64,000 bases of DNA, from NCBI GenBank assembly GCA_963783355.1, contig CAWANF010000006.1, positions 330,830-394,829 on the forward strand. The letters run 5' to 3'. A model generated the notes under the pieces. The model was not told where the DNA came from and ran no database searches. It saw only the letters and a list, made by a program, of their open reading frames with translations. Positions 63,928 to 64,000 of this stretch are shown here, piece after piece. Positions within the stretch are counted from its first letter, which is position 1; the number at the start of each line of letters is the position of its first letter. The DNA comes from CAWANF01 sp963783355 (GTDB taxonomy: Bacteria > Bacteroidota > Rhodothermia > Balneolales > DATFMH01). Made by a program: the position numbers and the translations under genes.

Positions 63928-64000
63928 ATGAAAACTCAATCCAACATCTCACGCCCCATCAGTATTTTCTTCGCTATCATCCTCGCCCTGTTCATGGCCA
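63928..64000 (+). CDS. Small lipoprotein-like array protein, copy 7 (cut by window edge)
   Basis: Only the first 24 codons are visible. It carries the first amino-acid changes in the signal peptide, T10P and L11I (CGCCCCATC in place of CGTACCCTC), with the hydrophobic core otherwise kept. It is either the edge of the array or the start of a diverged group; the rest lies beyond the window. Confidence 0.65.
   Translation, partial: MKTQSNISRPISIFFAIILALFMA

Larger units (their letters stand above)
62150..64000 (+). repeat. Tandem array of ~296-bp units, at least seven, open at the window edge
   Basis: Start codons fall at 62150, 62447, 62744, 63041, 63337, 63633 and 63928, giving periods of 297, 297, 297, 296, 296 and 295. 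Each unit is a 249-base ORF plus a 46-48-base AT-rich spacer ending AATTTTACCCACT. Inner units are nearly identical. The last spacer and copy 7 diverge, and the DNA before copy 1 is unrelated to the spacer. This is the pattern expected of an array homogenised in its centre by recombination. Confidence 0.98.

Noticed and set aside
62150..64000. CRISPR or other nucleic-acid-defence repeat array
   Set aside because: The period is about 296 bp, the whole unit is conserved rather than short repeats with unique spacers, and the units are coding.

Overview
The window comes from the chromosome of a Gram-negative, rod-shaped bacterium. It encodes MreBCD/PBP2/RodA, BamA with Skp-type chaperones, lipoproteins and a periplasmic lytic transglycosylase. 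DNA is AT-rich, coding is dense, and Shine-Dalgarno sequences are mostly weak. The gene content (tandem OmpH/Skp genes behind bamA, NamZ/DUF1343, a tricorn-like S41 protease, alanine and glutamate dehydrogenases, a RskA-type anti-sigma factor) points to the Bacteroidota/Rhodothermota-Balneolota/Ignavibacteriota group. No rRNA gene is present and I do not assign a phylum more precisely.

Layout. 1-5346 is a rod-shape operon (mreB partial, mreC, mreD, mrdA, rodA), met tail to tail by rnhB. 6180-7295 is a lone VWA protein. 7363-17513 is one long minus-strand envelope cluster: mltD-like, ctp, PHP phosphoesterase, ribH, uppS, bamA and three skp genes. 17786-28103 holds metabolic and housekeeping genes (nadE, amidohydrolase, GNAT, Nudix, pyrG, a GDPD operon, rlmB, namZ, ndk). 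28384-29825 is an ECF sigma/anti-sigma pair. 29838-31556 is a 5'-nucleotidase split into two proteins. 32842-44794 carries mnmA, an HNH nuclease, a C40 peptidase, gdhA, an RsbW-like kinase, mgsA, trxA, dnaE, an SDR, DUF3891, thpR and acyP. 45083-46981 is oxyR-terC. 47128-50793 is a DNA-repair-like module. 50894-52881 is groESL under two CIRCE operators, followed by ksgA, ald, a tricorn-like protease and acs. 61257-61820 is a second ECF-like sigma factor. From 62150 to the window edge there is a tandem array of near-identical small lipoprotein-like genes.

Two loci stand out. (1) At 62150-64000 at least seven copies of an approximately 296-bp unit each encode an 82-residue, signal-peptide-bearing, Ala/Pro/Asn/Thr-rich protein. 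Nearly all differences between copies are synonymous in the plus-strand frame. Base composition is far more GC-rich than the surroundings. Two copies share a one-base insertion that truncates them. The array is divergent from the sigma factor and runs off the window. (2) At 47128-50793 a metallo-beta-lactamase exonuclease with intact metal motifs sits in an overlapping operon with a full-length ATP-dependent-ligase-like protein. That protein has lost its nucleotidyl-transfer lysine and several other motif residues. A helix-hairpin-helix glycosylase with an altered catalytic loop follows. This looks like a repair complex built on a catalytically dead ligase scaffold.

Coordinates, motifs and overlaps were read from the sequence. 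Family assignments rest on recognising motifs and have not been checked by database search.
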